Source: JAJRTE01 sp964418585 (GTDB taxonomy: Bacteria; Myxococcota_A; UBA796; JAJRTE01). From it: a stretch of 64,000 bases of DNA. Shown here piece by piece: positions 17,724 through 26,363 of the stretch; within the stretch, counting starts at the first letter, position 1; each line of letters begins with the position of its first letter. Under the pieces are notes generated by a model. That model saw only the letters and a program-made list of their open reading frames with translations. It was not told the DNA's origin and did not search any database. The position numbers were made by a program, and so were the translations under genes. Where the stretch lies: the NCBI GenBank assembly GCA_964418585.1, contig CAYQMG010000055.1:1-64000 (forward strand), given 5' to 3'.

Positions 17724-18740
17724 TCAGCGCCCGGTCGCCTCTTTCGGAATCCTCCCGGTGCGGATACACTCACTCCGCAGCCGACGACCGACTATCCGCT
17801 CCACCGTCCGTCCAATCTCCAGGACCCAATCCACGTTCACACCGGTCTCCACCCCCATTTCGTCCAGCATGACCACCAAATCCTCGGTGGATACCAGCCC
17901 GACGATGTTCGGATCGCTGTAGTAATAGGATCCCGTGCCCGCAACCGGACAACCGTCCACGAAGTTGGCAGGTTGCCCGCCTATCCCGCCCATGGTGCTC
18001 TCGAACCGGGTCACCCCGGCCTGCAGCGCCGCCAGCACGTTGGCAAGACCCCAGCCTCGAGTCACGTGGAAGTGGGCGATGTGCTTGTCCGGCTCGGGCA
18101 TCTCGTCAAGAATCATCGAAAAGTACTCGTACACCTTGTCCGGTGGAGCCGACCCGTCGTGATCCGCATGCTCCACGTCATCGGCCCCAATCTCGAACCA
18201 ACGCTTGGTGAATTCCACCGCTGCACGCAACTCCGTCGGCCCTTCGATGGGACACCCCCAAATGGTGCTCACCGTACCGTTCACCTTGATTCCCGCGTCA
18301 TGCGCCTTCTGAATGCACCGCTCGGCTTCCGCCCAGTACTGCTTGTGGTCCAGACCCGAGTTGCGCACCATGTGCGAGGCCGACGTGGACACCATCATCA
18401 GGATACGATCCGGACCGTACCCGGCCTCCCGGGCGGCGATGGCCCGGTCGACCGCACGTTCTCGAATGGTGATCGCCGTCAACTCGGCCTCGTCAATGAT
18501 GTCCTTCACCCGCTTGCTGGTCCGAATCCGCTCAAACAGTTCCTCGGCATCGGCGAACTGGGGCATTCCCCGAGGATTGCCGAAGTTGGTCACCTCCACA
18601 TGCCGGAATCCTGCAAGGAGGAGTTGCTCCAGCACCCATAGCTTGGCCTGGGTGGGAATCACCTTTTCCTCGTGCTGGAACCCATCTCTCACGGTGATAT
18701 CGCCTATGGTCACCTTCTTCGGGATGGCCAATCGACCCAT
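17724..18740 (-). CDS. HMG-CoA lyase-like / pyruvate carboxyltransferase family protein (divergent)
   Basis: A 338-residue TIM-barrel protein of the HMGL-like family, which carries out aldol-type cleavage or condensation of acyl-CoA or keto acids. The metal-site start is kept (TVRDGFQHE), as is HFH (the HxH metal ligands). Two family signatures are altered. The usual H.HDT.G reads HFHVTRG, and the loop that holds the catalytic Cys in HMG-CoA lyase (GGCPYA) reads GGQPAN, followed by an insertion with GCPVAGTGS. The substrate is therefore uncertain. Start is ATG with AAAGGAGG upstream. It lies between the sugar cluster and ftsK. Confidence 0.78.
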   Translation of the reverse strand: MGRLAIPKKVTIGDITVRDGFQHEEKVIPTQAKLWVLEQLLLAGFRHVEVTNFGNPRGMPQFADAEELFERIRTSKRVKDIIDEAELTAITIRERAVDRAIAAREAGYGPDRILMMVSTSASHMVRNSGLDHKQYWAEAERCIQKAHDAGIKVNGTVSTIWGCPIEGPTELRAAVEFTKRWFEIGADDVEHADHDGSAPPDKVYEYFSMILDEMPEPDKHIAHFHVTRGWGLANVLAALQAGVTRFESTMGGIGGQPANFVDGCPVAGTGSYYYSDPNIVGLVSTEDLVVMLDEMGVETGVNVDWVLEIGRTVERIVGRRLRSECIRTGRIPKEATGR

Positions 18741-18803
18741 CGTGTCCTCCTTTTGTCTCTGACCTGGGTTACGAAAAGCGTTTCATGATACCACAAGCCG
18801 CAC

Positions 18804-19814
18804 TCACCGGGCGACCGGTTCCAGTTTCACCGGGACTCCTCCACTCCGCATCGACCGCTCCGCTGCGGCAAGAACCTCCACCACACGCCAACCGTCCCGA
18901 CCGTCCGACCGGGGCGTCCGCCCTTCCTCGCAACAGGTGACAAAATGCTCGCACTCCACACGCAACGGTTCCACCATGTGCACTCGAGGCAAGTAAATGT
19001 CCCCAAGTCGAATCGTGATGTGGTCTCCGTAACCTCCTTCTGCAAAATCCCGGTGCGCCCCCTTGTCGAACACCTTGATCTTCTCTGATGCCTCCATGTC
19101 GTCGAACGTGACCATTTTCCGGTCCCCGACCAGGGTCAGTTTCCGAATCTTGTGCGGATCGAGCCACGAAACCTGGATCTGAGCCATCTTCCCATCCGGG
19201 AAGCTGAGCGTGGCAAAGACCACGTCCTCCACCCCGGGACGAAGGTAGCTCGCGCCTCGAGCACTCACGGTGTCAGGCATCTGCTCGAGCAGGTACAGTA
19301 TCACAGAGATATCGTGTGGGGCCAAACTCCACCAGGCGCTCTCGTCCTTGCGCACAATCCCGAGATTCAATCGCTGCGAGTAGAGGTAGTAGATCTCCCC
19401 CAAGTCCTTGAGGTGTTCCTTGATCCACTGGACCCCGGGATGGTACTCCAGGAGATGACCCACCATCAGAACCCGGCCCTGCTCCTCGGCCTTGTGGACC
19501 AGCTCCGCCGCCTGAGCAGGCTCGAGACAGAGTGGCTTTTCCACGAACACATGCTTGCCCGCCTCCAGGGCGGCTCGAGCCAGGTCGAAATGGGTCACAG
19601 CCGGGGTGGCGATGACCAGGGCGTCGACGTCGTCCCGGCCCAGAACCTGCGCCACATCCTCGACCGTTTCCACCCCTGGATACTGTGCGGCCATCCGGCT
19701 GCGCGCGCCAGGATCCTGGTCGCAAATCAACGCCAGGTGAGCCCGGTCGATGGCTGCAAAGTTCCGGACCAAATTCTTGCCCCAGTAACCGGTTCCAACG
19801 ATACAGACGTTCAC
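18804..19814 (-). CDS. Gfo/Idh/MocA family oxidoreductase (WlbA/WbpB-like)
   Basis: NAD-dependent sugar oxidoreductase of 336 residues. The Rossmann start is VCIVGTGYWGKNLVRNF, and EKPLCL (the Lys motif typical of the family, about residues 90-100) and the C-terminal beta-sheet domain follow. Among relatives, WlbA/WbpB oxidise the C3 hydroxyl of UDP-GlcNAc-uronic acid on the way to diacetamido-uronic acids. The neighbours (a WbpD-like acetyltransferase and a 2-epimerase) fit this. GTG at 19814, with GGGAGGAAG upstream, overlaps the previous stop as GTGA, so translation is coupled. The exact substrate is inferred from context only. Confidence 0.82.
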   Translation of the reverse strand: MNVCIVGTGYWGKNLVRNFAAIDRAHLALICDQDPGARSRMAAQYPGVETVEDVAQVLGRDDVDALVIATPAVTHFDLARAALEAGKHVFVEKPLCLEPAQAAELVHKAEEQGRVLMVGHLLEYHPGVQWIKEHLKDLGEIYYLYSQRLNLGIVRKDESAWWSLAPHDISVILYLLEQMPDTVSARGASYLRPGVEDVVFATLSFPDGKMAQIQVSWLDPHKIRKLTLVGDRKMVTFDDMEASEKIKVFDKGAHRDFAEGGYGDHITIRLGDIYLPRVHMVEPLRVECEHFVTCCEEGRTPRSDGRDGWRVVEVLAAAERSMRSGGVPVKLEPVAR

Positions 19815-21040
19815 GCTTCCTCCCCATCGCCCTCGAGCGCCACTCGAGTTCCGTTCTTCACATAGGTCGCACCACAATCCCGACACCGAGCCCGTGCGGT
19901 CCCCGACCCGTCGACCTCACCGAACTCGAGCTTGACACCACATTGACACATCCAGCCACGGACACGCGCGGGATTCCCCAACACCAGCGCATGGTCCGGG
20001 ACATCTCGGGTGACCACGGCCCCGGCTCCGACAAAGGCGTATCGGCCCACGGTATGCCCACAAACGATCGTGGCGTTCGCCCCCACAGTGGCGCCCTTGC
20101 AAATCCGCGTTTCCTTGAACTCGTGCTTCCGGCTGACATGGCTGCGCGGGTTCACCACGTTGGTGAGCACCATGGAGGGACCGAGAAACACGTCATCCTC
20201 GACGATAACGCCCTTGTATACCGAGACATTGTTCTGGATCTTCACCCGGTTCCCCACCACCGCGTCCCGGTCGATGTTGACATTCTGCCCCAGGATACAG
20301 TGCTCGCCGATCCGGGCGCCCCGCTGAATGTGGCAGAAAAACCAGATCTTGGTGCCGGCGCCAATCGTGACGCCCTCGTCCACGTAGGACGATGGATGGA
20401 CGAAGTAGTTCGCTCCGCCCGCTTCCGCCGACGACCCGGTCCGGCCGCCCGTCTTTTCCTTTTCCATGACCAACTCCTCGACACGTTCACATAGATAATG
20501 CTCCAGAAACAGGTGCGCCTCCTGGACCCGCTGCGTGGCCCCCGAGGGCACCGCAAGCAAGTGGTCAGCACGCGCCCCCGCTCCTGCTTTCCCGGTGAGC
20601 AACGCGGTTTCGACCCCGAGTGCCCGGGCACACTCGAGCGCGTTCAGGACGTTTCGGGACTGCCCGGAGGTACTGATGCCGAGCACGATATCGGGCGGGC
20701 GGGCAAGGGCCTCCACCTGGCGGGAGAACACGTGGTCGAACGAGGTATCATTGGCCAGGGAGGTGAGGAGAGAGGAATCCGTGGTCAAGGCGATTGCGGG
20801 CATAGGGGGACGCACCCTGGCGAGCCTGTTGACGAATTCGGCCGCCATGTGCTGGCAGTCTGCGGCGGAGCCACCGTTTCCGCACAGCAAGAGCTTGCCT
20901 CCTCGTTCGATGGTCCGGGCAATCGCCTCCGCCAGCCGTTCGACGGCTCCGGAGAGGGGGATGAGGGCCGCCATGACCTCCACGTGCTGCTGCACCCGGT
21001 GCTCGAACAACGCCACGTCCTCGACACGCTCATGCTGCAC
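19811..21040 (-). CDS. Fusion: phosphoheptose isomerase (SIS) domain + WlbB/WbpD-like N-acetyltransferase (left-handed beta-helix, zinc ribbon)
   Basis: A single 409-residue frame with two halves. Residues about 10-190 are a GmhA-type SIS domain with CGNGGSAADCQHMAAE, TTDSSLLTSLANDTSF, GISTSGQSRN and QEAHLFLEHYLCE, the motifs of sedoheptulose-7-phosphate isomerase. A hydrophilic linker (about 192-210) leads to a left-handed beta-helix acyltransferase (about 211-365; hexapeptide blocks such as VTIGAGTKI, ARIGEHCILGQNVNI). A small ribbon with C365, C367, C386 and C389 ends the protein, as in WlbB-type UDP-amino-sugar acetyltransferases. I chose GTG at 21040 because GGTGGAGG precedes it; an ATG at 21103 is in frame. 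The fusion is not a usual architecture. Confidence 0.8.
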   Translation of the reverse strand: MQHERVEDVALFEHRVQQHVEVMAALIPLSGAVERLAEAIARTIERGGKLLLCGNGGSAADCQHMAAEFVNRLARVRPPMPAIALTTDSSLLTSLANDTSFDHVFSRQVEALARPPDIVLGISTSGQSRNVLNALECARALGVETALLTGKAGAGARADHLLAVPSGATQRVQEAHLFLEHYLCERVEELVMEKEKTGGRTGSSAEAGGANYFVHPSSYVDEGVTIGAGTKIWFFCHIQRGARIGEHCILGQNVNIDRDAVVGNRVKIQNNVSVYKGVIVEDDVFLGPSMVLTNVVNPRSHVSRKHEFKETRICKGATVGANATIVCGHTVGRYAFVGAGAVVTRDVPDHALVLGNPARVRGWMCQCGVKLEFGEVDGSGTARARCRDCGATYVKNGTRVALEGDGEEA

Positions 21041-21159
21041 GACACCGCCTCCACCGAATTTCGTGTCGTCCAGGGACAAAAACTGGCCGGTGTCCGGCTC
21101 CATGTGGTACTGTTCCCTGGTTCAGTTGCATGCGCCCACCCCTGTTCGAGGAGCACACG

Positions 21160-22272
21160 TTGCCGGACACAATCCTGTTCGTCGTGGGGGCTCGGCCGAA
21201 CTTTGTGAAGGTCGCCCCGATCTTGCACGCCCTGTCCACCTGTACGGGCCTGTCCCACTACCTGGTGCACACAGGCCAGCACTACGACGAACGTCTGTCA
21301 CACCGCTTCTTTCGCGACCTGTCGATCCCCGAGCCAGACGTCAATCTGGACGTGGGGTCGGCCGATCACGGGGTCCAGACCGGCGAAATCATGGTCCGAC
21401 TGGAGCCCGTGGTCAAGTCTGTCCGTCCATGCTGCACGCTCGTGCTAGGGGATGTCAATTCCACACTGGCCGGCGCGCTGGTGGCGGCCAAGCAACAGGT
21501 ACCCCTGGCCCACGTGGAAGCCGGTCTCCGGAGCTTCGACCGACGGATGCCGGAAGAGGTGAACCGGGTGGTGACCGATGTGCTGTCCGACCTGCTTTTC
21601 GTGACCGAACCTGCGGGGGTCGACAACCTGATCCGGGAGGGAATCTCCCGCGACCGAATTCACCTCGTGGGCGACGTCATGGTGGACGCGGCGTCCCACC
21701 ACCTCCCGAGAGCTCGAGAGGCTTCCGCCCCCCTTCGAGCGCGCCTGGGCGGGATTCCGTATGGATTGCTCACCCTGCACCGTCCGTCGAACGTGGACGA
21801 CCCGCGCCGCCTGACTCGTATCGTGGCCCAACTCGAGACGGTGTGCGGCGACCTTCCCCTGGTTTTCCCCGTCCATCCCCGGACCCGGAAACGCCTCCAG
21901 GACTTCGGGCTGATGGAGCGGACCGCTGCAATCCCCAACCTCCACCTCTTGCCCCCATTGGGCTACCTCGAGTTCCTGGGTATGCTCGAAAGCGCGCGCC
22001 TGGTGCTGACGGATTCGGGCGGGATCCAGGCGGAGGCCACCTTCCTCCGGGTGCCCTGTTTGACCCTCCGAGACACCACGGAACGGCCGGATACGATCAC
22101 GTTCGGTCCGAACCGCCTGCTTGGAGCCGACCCGGAGGTCATTCCATCCGCGGTCCGCGAGGTCCTCTCCCGCCAGGAGCCCCCGCCCGCTCCACCGGCG
22201 TTGATGGATGGTCACGCATCGGACCGTATCGTCCAGATCCTGGTCGACCGGTTTGCCGACCAGACAGGCTGA
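21160..22272 (+). CDS. wecB: UDP-N-acetylglucosamine 2-epimerase (non-hydrolysing)
   Basis: Converts UDP-GlcNAc-type sugars to the manno epimer in the cytoplasm, for surface polysaccharide synthesis. The 370-residue GT-B-fold protein has VVGARPNFVKVAPIL at the start, HTGQHYD, HVEAGLRSFDRRMPEEVNR and the C-terminal LTDSGGIQAEA block. I chose TTG at 21160 because GAGGAG sits seven bases upstream and the protein then begins as relatives do; an ATG at 21130 is in frame. It is transcribed away from the fusion gene. With a WbpB-like and a WbpD-like neighbour it may act as WbpI on a diacetamido sugar rather than as WecB on UDP-GlcNAc. Confidence 0.9.
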   Translation: MPDTILFVVGARPNFVKVAPILHALSTCTGLSHYLVHTGQHYDERLSHRFFRDLSIPEPDVNLDVGSADHGVQTGEIMVRLEPVVKSVRPCCTLVLGDVNSTLAGALVAAKQQVPLAHVEAGLRSFDRRMPEEVNRVVTDVLSDLLFVTEPAGVDNLIREGISRDRIHLVGDVMVDAASHHLPRAREASAPLRARLGGIPYGLLTLHRPSNVDDPRRLTRIVAQLETVCGDLPLVFPVHPRTRKRLQDFGLMERTAAIPNLHLLPPLGYLEFLGMLESARLVLTDSGGIQAEATFLRVPCLTLRDTTERPDTITFGPNRLLGADPEVIPSAVREVLSRQEPPPAPPALMDGHASDRIVQILVDRFADQTG

Positions 22273-22289
22273 ACTTCAGGCTCCACAGC

Positions 22290-23252
22290 TCAATCGAGCA
22301 GTCGTCCCTCCACAAAATAGGCCACGGTTCGACGCAACCCTTCCTCGAGGTCCACTCGAGGCTCATAGCCCAACCCCTGCCGCGCCCGTGTGATGTCTGC
22401 TCTCGAATGCCGCACATCGCCGGGTCGCGGAGGAAGGTGCTCGATCCTCGGCACCCGCTCCATCACCCGGCCCAACACCTGTGCCAGGTCGAGCAGGGAT
22501 ATCTGCTCCCCACACCCGATGTTGAACCGGCCCCCAGACGCCCCCGGCGAGAAGCATGCTTGCAAATTGGCATCCACCACGTTGCCCACGTAGGTAAAAT
22601 CCCGCGTCTGGCCGCCATCCCCGTAGACAGGCAAAGGATTCCCTCGAGCCAGCTCGGTAATGAAACGGGGAATGACCGCTGCGTATTGTGAGTCAGGATC
22701 CTGCCGGGGCCCAAAAATGTTGAAATAGCGCAGACATACGGTCTCAATGGAAAAGACCGCCTGAAAACTCTGGCACATCAACTCGCACGCCCCCTTGCTC
22801 GCGGCATAGGGCGAAAGCGGATTCAACGGCATGTCCTCGTGCTTCGGGAGAACGTCGCTGTCCCCGTAGACCGAGGATGAGGAGGCAACCACCACCCGGC
22901 GGACCCCGGCCTCCACGGCCCTGGCAAGCACCGTCACCGTGCCATCCACGATGACGCTCGTCGTCCGCTCGGGTTCCTCCACACTGCGCGGAACCGATGG
23001 AATGGCTGCCTGGTGCAGCACATGGTGAATGCCATCCATGGCATCCCGAACCAACGAACCGTCACAGACATCACCTTCTATCAGTTCGATATCCGACTCG
23101 ACCGAAGCCAGGTTCTCCCGGTGCCCGGTGCTGAAATCGTCCAGAACTCTGACGAGTTCGGCCCCCTCGGTCAACAGACGAGAGACAATGTTCGATCCAA
23201 TGAAACCGGCGCCGCCGGTCACGAGAAAACGAAGACCCTTCAATCTGTCCAT
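22290..23252 (-). CDS. NAD-dependent UDP-sugar epimerase (extended SDR, GalE/Gne/WbpP type)
   Basis: A 320-residue extended short-chain dehydrogenase. It shows the nucleotide-binding GGAGFIGS near residue 13, the active-site Ser region ASSSSVYGDS, the YAASK catalytic pair (Y and K), FNIFGPRQDP and GDGGQTRDFTYV. These are typical of UDP-glucose/UDP-GlcNAc 4-epimerases and of WbpP-like enzymes acting on N-acetylated sugars or uronic acids. It converges with wecB with only 17 bases between stops. Donor sugar cannot be set from sequence alone. Probably part of the local surface polysaccharide pathway. Confidence 0.87.
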   Translation of the reverse strand: MDRLKGLRFLVTGGAGFIGSNIVSRLLTEGAELVRVLDDFSTGHRENLASVESDIELIEGDVCDGSLVRDAMDGIHHVLHQAAIPSVPRSVEEPERTTSVIVDGTVTVLARAVEAGVRRVVVASSSSVYGDSDVLPKHEDMPLNPLSPYAASKGACELMCQSFQAVFSIETVCLRYFNIFGPRQDPDSQYAAVIPRFITELARGNPLPVYGDGGQTRDFTYVGNVVDANLQACFSPGASGGRFNIGCGEQISLLDLAQVLGRVMERVPRIEHLPPRPGDVRHSRADITRARQGLGYEPRVDLEEGLRRTVAYFVEGRLLD

Positions 23253-23281
23253 CCAGTGCTCTCATTCCTCGGCCGAGGCCG

Positions 23282-24103
23282 TCAGATCCGGCTCCTCGGC
23301 ACCGTTATCAAATCTCCCGGAATCAACACCGGGTCCGGCTCCTTGCCGTCCTGGATCTTCCTCCCGTCCACTCTCAGGATCTGCTCCTTCCCGTCCACTC
23401 TCCGCACAATCTGAATCCGGTTCACCGCAGCAGTCGACTTGAACGATCCAACCTTGCTGATGGCCTGCATCAGCGTCATCCCCTCCACGTAGACTACCGG
23501 GCCAGGCTGCGAGACTTCACCGTTCACGTACACCTCGTCCGCCCCGGGAACGAACACCAGGTCCCCGGAATGAACGGTGACGTTCAGACTCATGTCTCCC
23601 TCTTCCAGCAACCCGTACAGGTCGATGTATACAGGCCCTTCAAACCCATCGCCGTCCTCCCGCGCCCTCACCAGCACCAACGTCCTACCTGCCTCCTTGG
23701 TTGGCCCACCGGCCCTCGACAAAATGTTCGTCAGATGGGCATCTCCCATCAAGTTGTACCGCCCCGGCGCACCCACCTTCCCCATCACTTCCACGTATCG
23801 ACTGACATACTCCCTTACGAATACGTCCACTTGCGGATTCACCAGGTAATCGGCTGCCAGCTTTTCGGTGAGCAGGTCGGCAATCTCAAGCGCTGTCAGA
23901 CCACTCACCTTCACCTTCCCAACCAACGGAAAGGCAATGTAGCCGTCGGCAGACACCCGCACCACCCGGTCCAGTTCCTTCTCCTGAAACACCGTGATGG
24001 CCAGAACGTCTCCTTCCCCAACCCGGTACTCCGCCACTGCTCCTCCGGCGAGAAGCACCCATATCACAACAAATGCCAAGAGGCACACACGGGCAATCTT
24101 CAT
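23282..24103 (-). CDS. Polysaccharide export (OPX, Wza-family) protein, short form
   Basis: Periplasmic/outer-membrane channel component for capsule or exopolysaccharide export. The 273-residue protein has a signal peptide (about 1-25, ending AVAEY, no lipobox Cys), the poly-export domain (about 26-110, YRVGEGDVLAITVFQE) and two SLBB domains (VEVMGKVGAPGRYNL and VYVNGEVSQPGPVVYV). It ends at LIPGDLITVPRSRI. So the C-terminal amphipathic helix that forms the Wza pore through the outer membrane is missing. Such short OPX proteins are known to depend on a separate beta-barrel, and one is encoded just upstream. ATG at 24103 has GAGG upstream. Confidence 0.9.
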   Translation of the reverse strand: MKIARVCLLAFVVIWVLLAGGAVAEYRVGEGDVLAITVFQEKELDRVVRVSADGYIAFPLVGKVKVSGLTALEIADLLTEKLAADYLVNPQVDVFVREYVSRYVEVMGKVGAPGRYNLMGDAHLTNILSRAGGPTKEAGRTLVLVRAREDGDGFEGPVYIDLYGLLEEGDMSLNVTVHSGDLVFVPGADEVYVNGEVSQPGPVVYVEGMTLMQAISKVGSFKSTAAVNRIQIVRRVDGKEQILRVDGRKIQDGKEPDPVLIPGDLITVPRSRI

Positions 24104-24170
24104 CTGGACCTCACTCCTTGGTCTCCGCGACATGGAACACACCACCCGCCCACGCCGTCTTGGACCGCCC

Positions 24171-25589
24171 TCAGTAGGTCCCCCGGACCCCAACCGCGAA
24201 CACAAACTTTCGGTAGCTGAAGCTGCGGTCCAGCCACTCCGCATAGGAAACGCTTCCGTCAGGGCTCACGAGGGAGGAATCCTCATTGGGAACGGCAACC
24301 GTCACCGTGGGTTCGAATGACGTGGTTGCTGTGAGCCAGCGCGTGATATGGTACTCTGCCTGCAAGCTGCTGGAGAACACACGGTCGTTGTGAGTTGCGA
24401 ACTCCCTGTCACTCGCAACTTCCGTGGAATCGATCACACGAAAGTCCATCCCCGCCCTCGCCGACAACTGCACCCGGGACGCAAACATGCCCGAATAGAC
24501 GAGGAAGAACGAGTTGGTGATGAAATAGTCGTGAATGGAGGAATCGGCATACCGCCGGTCGAACTCCAGAGACACGTGCTGAGTGTCAATGGGTGAGTAG
24601 GTAAAGGCCACCTGGGCCAGCAACCCATCCCAGCCACCCACATTCTCCGATACATCGTTCGGATCCTCGGAGTTGTACAACCCTCCATATCCCAGGTAGA
24701 TCTTGGCCTGTATCGTGTTGGTCACCTGCCCTGCAATGCCGGACAACAGACTCCACTGGTTCACAACTGGACTCTTGTACATCAACCTGGCGGAAGGCGT
24801 GGTCCCACACTCGGAAGCGGTGACACCAAGCTGGGAACACTCGGGCGTGTTCTGCCACTTGCCCCGTGAATAGTTCATCTCGACGAGCAACATGGTCTTG
24901 GGGAAGAACCGCCACTTGCCCTGCATGCTGACACCCAGCGAGTTCTCCTTGGCTCTGCCAGGTCCTGTCCCCCCTTCGCCCGGCGCGCCACTCAGAAGGT
25001 TTGTGGCCAGGTTCTCCAGATTGTAGAGCCAGTGCAATCCCAGGAACAGGTCGAGCGCCTGACCAGGACTGTAACGCCCGATGAGCCCCAGGTCATTGTA
25101 GCTGCGCTCCATGAGCCCGTACACGAAGTTGTCATACTCCGATCGGTACCCGTAACTGCGAGAACTCACCACATCCCGGATCTCCAGTCCAACGACGCGA
25201 TGGGGAAGGATTTGACTGTCCAACTTGGCGACCAGGTCGTCATAGTAGCTGTAGCTGGCGGCGTCCGGACTCAGGTACTGCTGGATGAAATGCTCGTAGG
25301 ACAGACGAACCGTAAGTTCCTCGTGATCGTAGTCGGCAGTCAGAGCGGGGCGAACACTCAACGCACCACTGTCAATGCCCCCGCCACTGCTCCGGTTCAC
25401 GTTGCTGTCGTAGGAGAAATCGACCCGAAGCACCGGTTTGAAGGAGACCCGTGAGCCGAGATGGATGCCATCGCCGGGAGCAGCCATCGCGGTGGAGCAG
25501 GCCAGCACCGCGAGCAAACCCAGGACCAACGCCCGGGCTCCATGCGCCTCCCTCACTTTCGAAGCGACAGCCAACAAAGTTGCTATCAT
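24171..25589 (-). CDS. Outer-membrane beta-barrel protein (probable polysaccharide porin)
   Basis: A 472-residue protein with a signal peptide (about 1-36, ending AMAAPGD). After it come alternating hydrophobic/polar strands rich in Tyr, Ser and Asp, such as VLRVDFSYDSN and LTVRLSYEHF, and the protein ends in an aromatic residue (GVRGTY), as outer-membrane barrels do. No enzymatic motif is seen. It lies 67 bases upstream of the short OPX gene on the same strand, which suggests it is the outer-membrane channel that works with it. Barrel type cannot be proven from sequence by eye. Start is ATG with AGGA 8-10 bases upstream. Confidence 0.8.
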   Translation of the reverse strand: MIATLLAVASKVREAHGARALVLGLLAVLACSTAMAAPGDGIHLGSRVSFKPVLRVDFSYDSNVNRSSGGGIDSGALSVRPALTADYDHEELTVRLSYEHFIQQYLSPDAASYSYYDDLVAKLDSQILPHRVVGLEIRDVVSSRSYGYRSEYDNFVYGLMERSYNDLGLIGRYSPGQALDLFLGLHWLYNLENLATNLLSGAPGEGGTGPGRAKENSLGVSMQGKWRFFPKTMLLVEMNYSRGKWQNTPECSQLGVTASECGTTPSARLMYKSPVVNQWSLLSGIAGQVTNTIQAKIYLGYGGLYNSEDPNDVSENVGGWDGLLAQVAFTYSPIDTQHVSLEFDRRYADSSIHDYFITNSFFLVYSGMFASRVQLSARAGMDFRVIDSTEVASDREFATHNDRVFSSSLQAEYHITRWLTATTSFEPTVTVAVPNEDSSLVSPDGSVSYAEWLDRSFSYRKFVFAVGVRGTY

Positions 25590-25677
25590 TGACTGAAATC
25601 CTGCACAAAGGCCCCAAAAAAGATGAGCAACAACGACGAAGAAATATCCTGCGTCTCGGTCGTGGAATCACGACTTG

Positions 25678-26277
25678 TTACGGGCAGAAGTAATAATCGA
25701 CACCAATATCGAGCGATTCGTCCGGGTCGAGGGGCTCGTCGTACTCCTTGATTGGCCGCTGGATTTCCTGAATCTCGGCTTCCCCCTCCCCTTCACTCTC
25801 CATCACCTCGCCGGCTTGATACGAGCACTCCTCCGCGTCACGCAACAACTGCCTCGCTTTCTGGCGCGCAATATATACCTTCCTGAAAAGAAGGTCAACC
25901 TGCTCCGCATTGCTCTGGGTGATCGCTTCTTGCATCAGGATGGTCGCGGTCTCGGCGACCTTCAACAAGGCATTCAGATTTGACAACTTCTCGTTCAGAC
26001 AACTCAGGTAGACCACATCCTTGGCCTTGCGGGCCTCGTCAACACGCTTCTGAAGCGTCGCGATCGCCTCCCGCATCTCCTCCTGGACCTGGTTGGCAAA
26101 CTTGAGCTTCTCCTTGTTGGAGCTTTGTGTTGCCGGAAACTCACCCAGGCCGTCGGAGTCACGAGAAATGACCTGCGCGATCAAGAGATCGGACGCCCCG
26201 CCACCTGCCGCAGCCATATGGCCCCACAACAGGCAGGCCAGGACCAGGAAGCCACATTTGGTTGCGTTGGAACGCAT
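25678..26277 (-). CDS. Exported coiled-coil protein of unknown function
   Basis: A 199-residue protein with a signal peptide (about residues 1-25, ending MAAAGGGAS). A largely helical middle (about 50-145) has heptad-like patterns (FANQVQEEMREAIATLQKRVDEARKA, SCLNEKLSNLNALLKV), and an acidic tail (ESEGEGEAEIQEI) ends in a Cys near the C-terminus. Four cysteines are present in all. I do not recognise a named family. Start is ATG with GGAGGAG upstream. It lies before the outer-membrane barrel and OPX genes on the same strand and may assist the same envelope process. Confidence 0.7.
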   Translation of the reverse strand: MRSNATKCGFLVLACLLWGHMAAAGGGASDLLIAQVISRDSDGLGEFPATQSSNKEKLKFANQVQEEMREAIATLQKRVDEARKAKDVVYLSCLNEKLSNLNALLKVAETATILMQEAITQSNAEQVDLLFRKVYIARQKARQLLRDAEECSYQAGEVMESEGEGEAEIQEIQRPIKEYDEPLDPDESLDIGVDYYFCP

Positions 26278-26310
26278 GTCTCCTCCGGACTAGAGAGTTC
26301 GACCCTGGAA

Positions 26311-26339
26311 AACCTATGACCCCGCAACCCTGTTGTCAA
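26311..26339 (-). promoter_or_regulatory. Candidate sigma-70 promoter for the exported coiled-coil gene and barrel/OPX genes
   Basis: On the minus strand a perfect TTGACA (26334-26339) and a weak TAGGTT (26311-26316) are 17 bases apart, about 34 bases before the start codon's SD and ATG. Confidence 0.45.
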
Positions 26340-26363
26340 GGTACACCTCGGGAAAAACCCGTG

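Noticed and set aside
25640..25680. GTCGTG/CACGAC hairpin after the exported coiled-coil gene as a terminator
   Set aside because: Six-base stem without a T-run; the downstream barrel and OPX genes are co-directional and may be read through.
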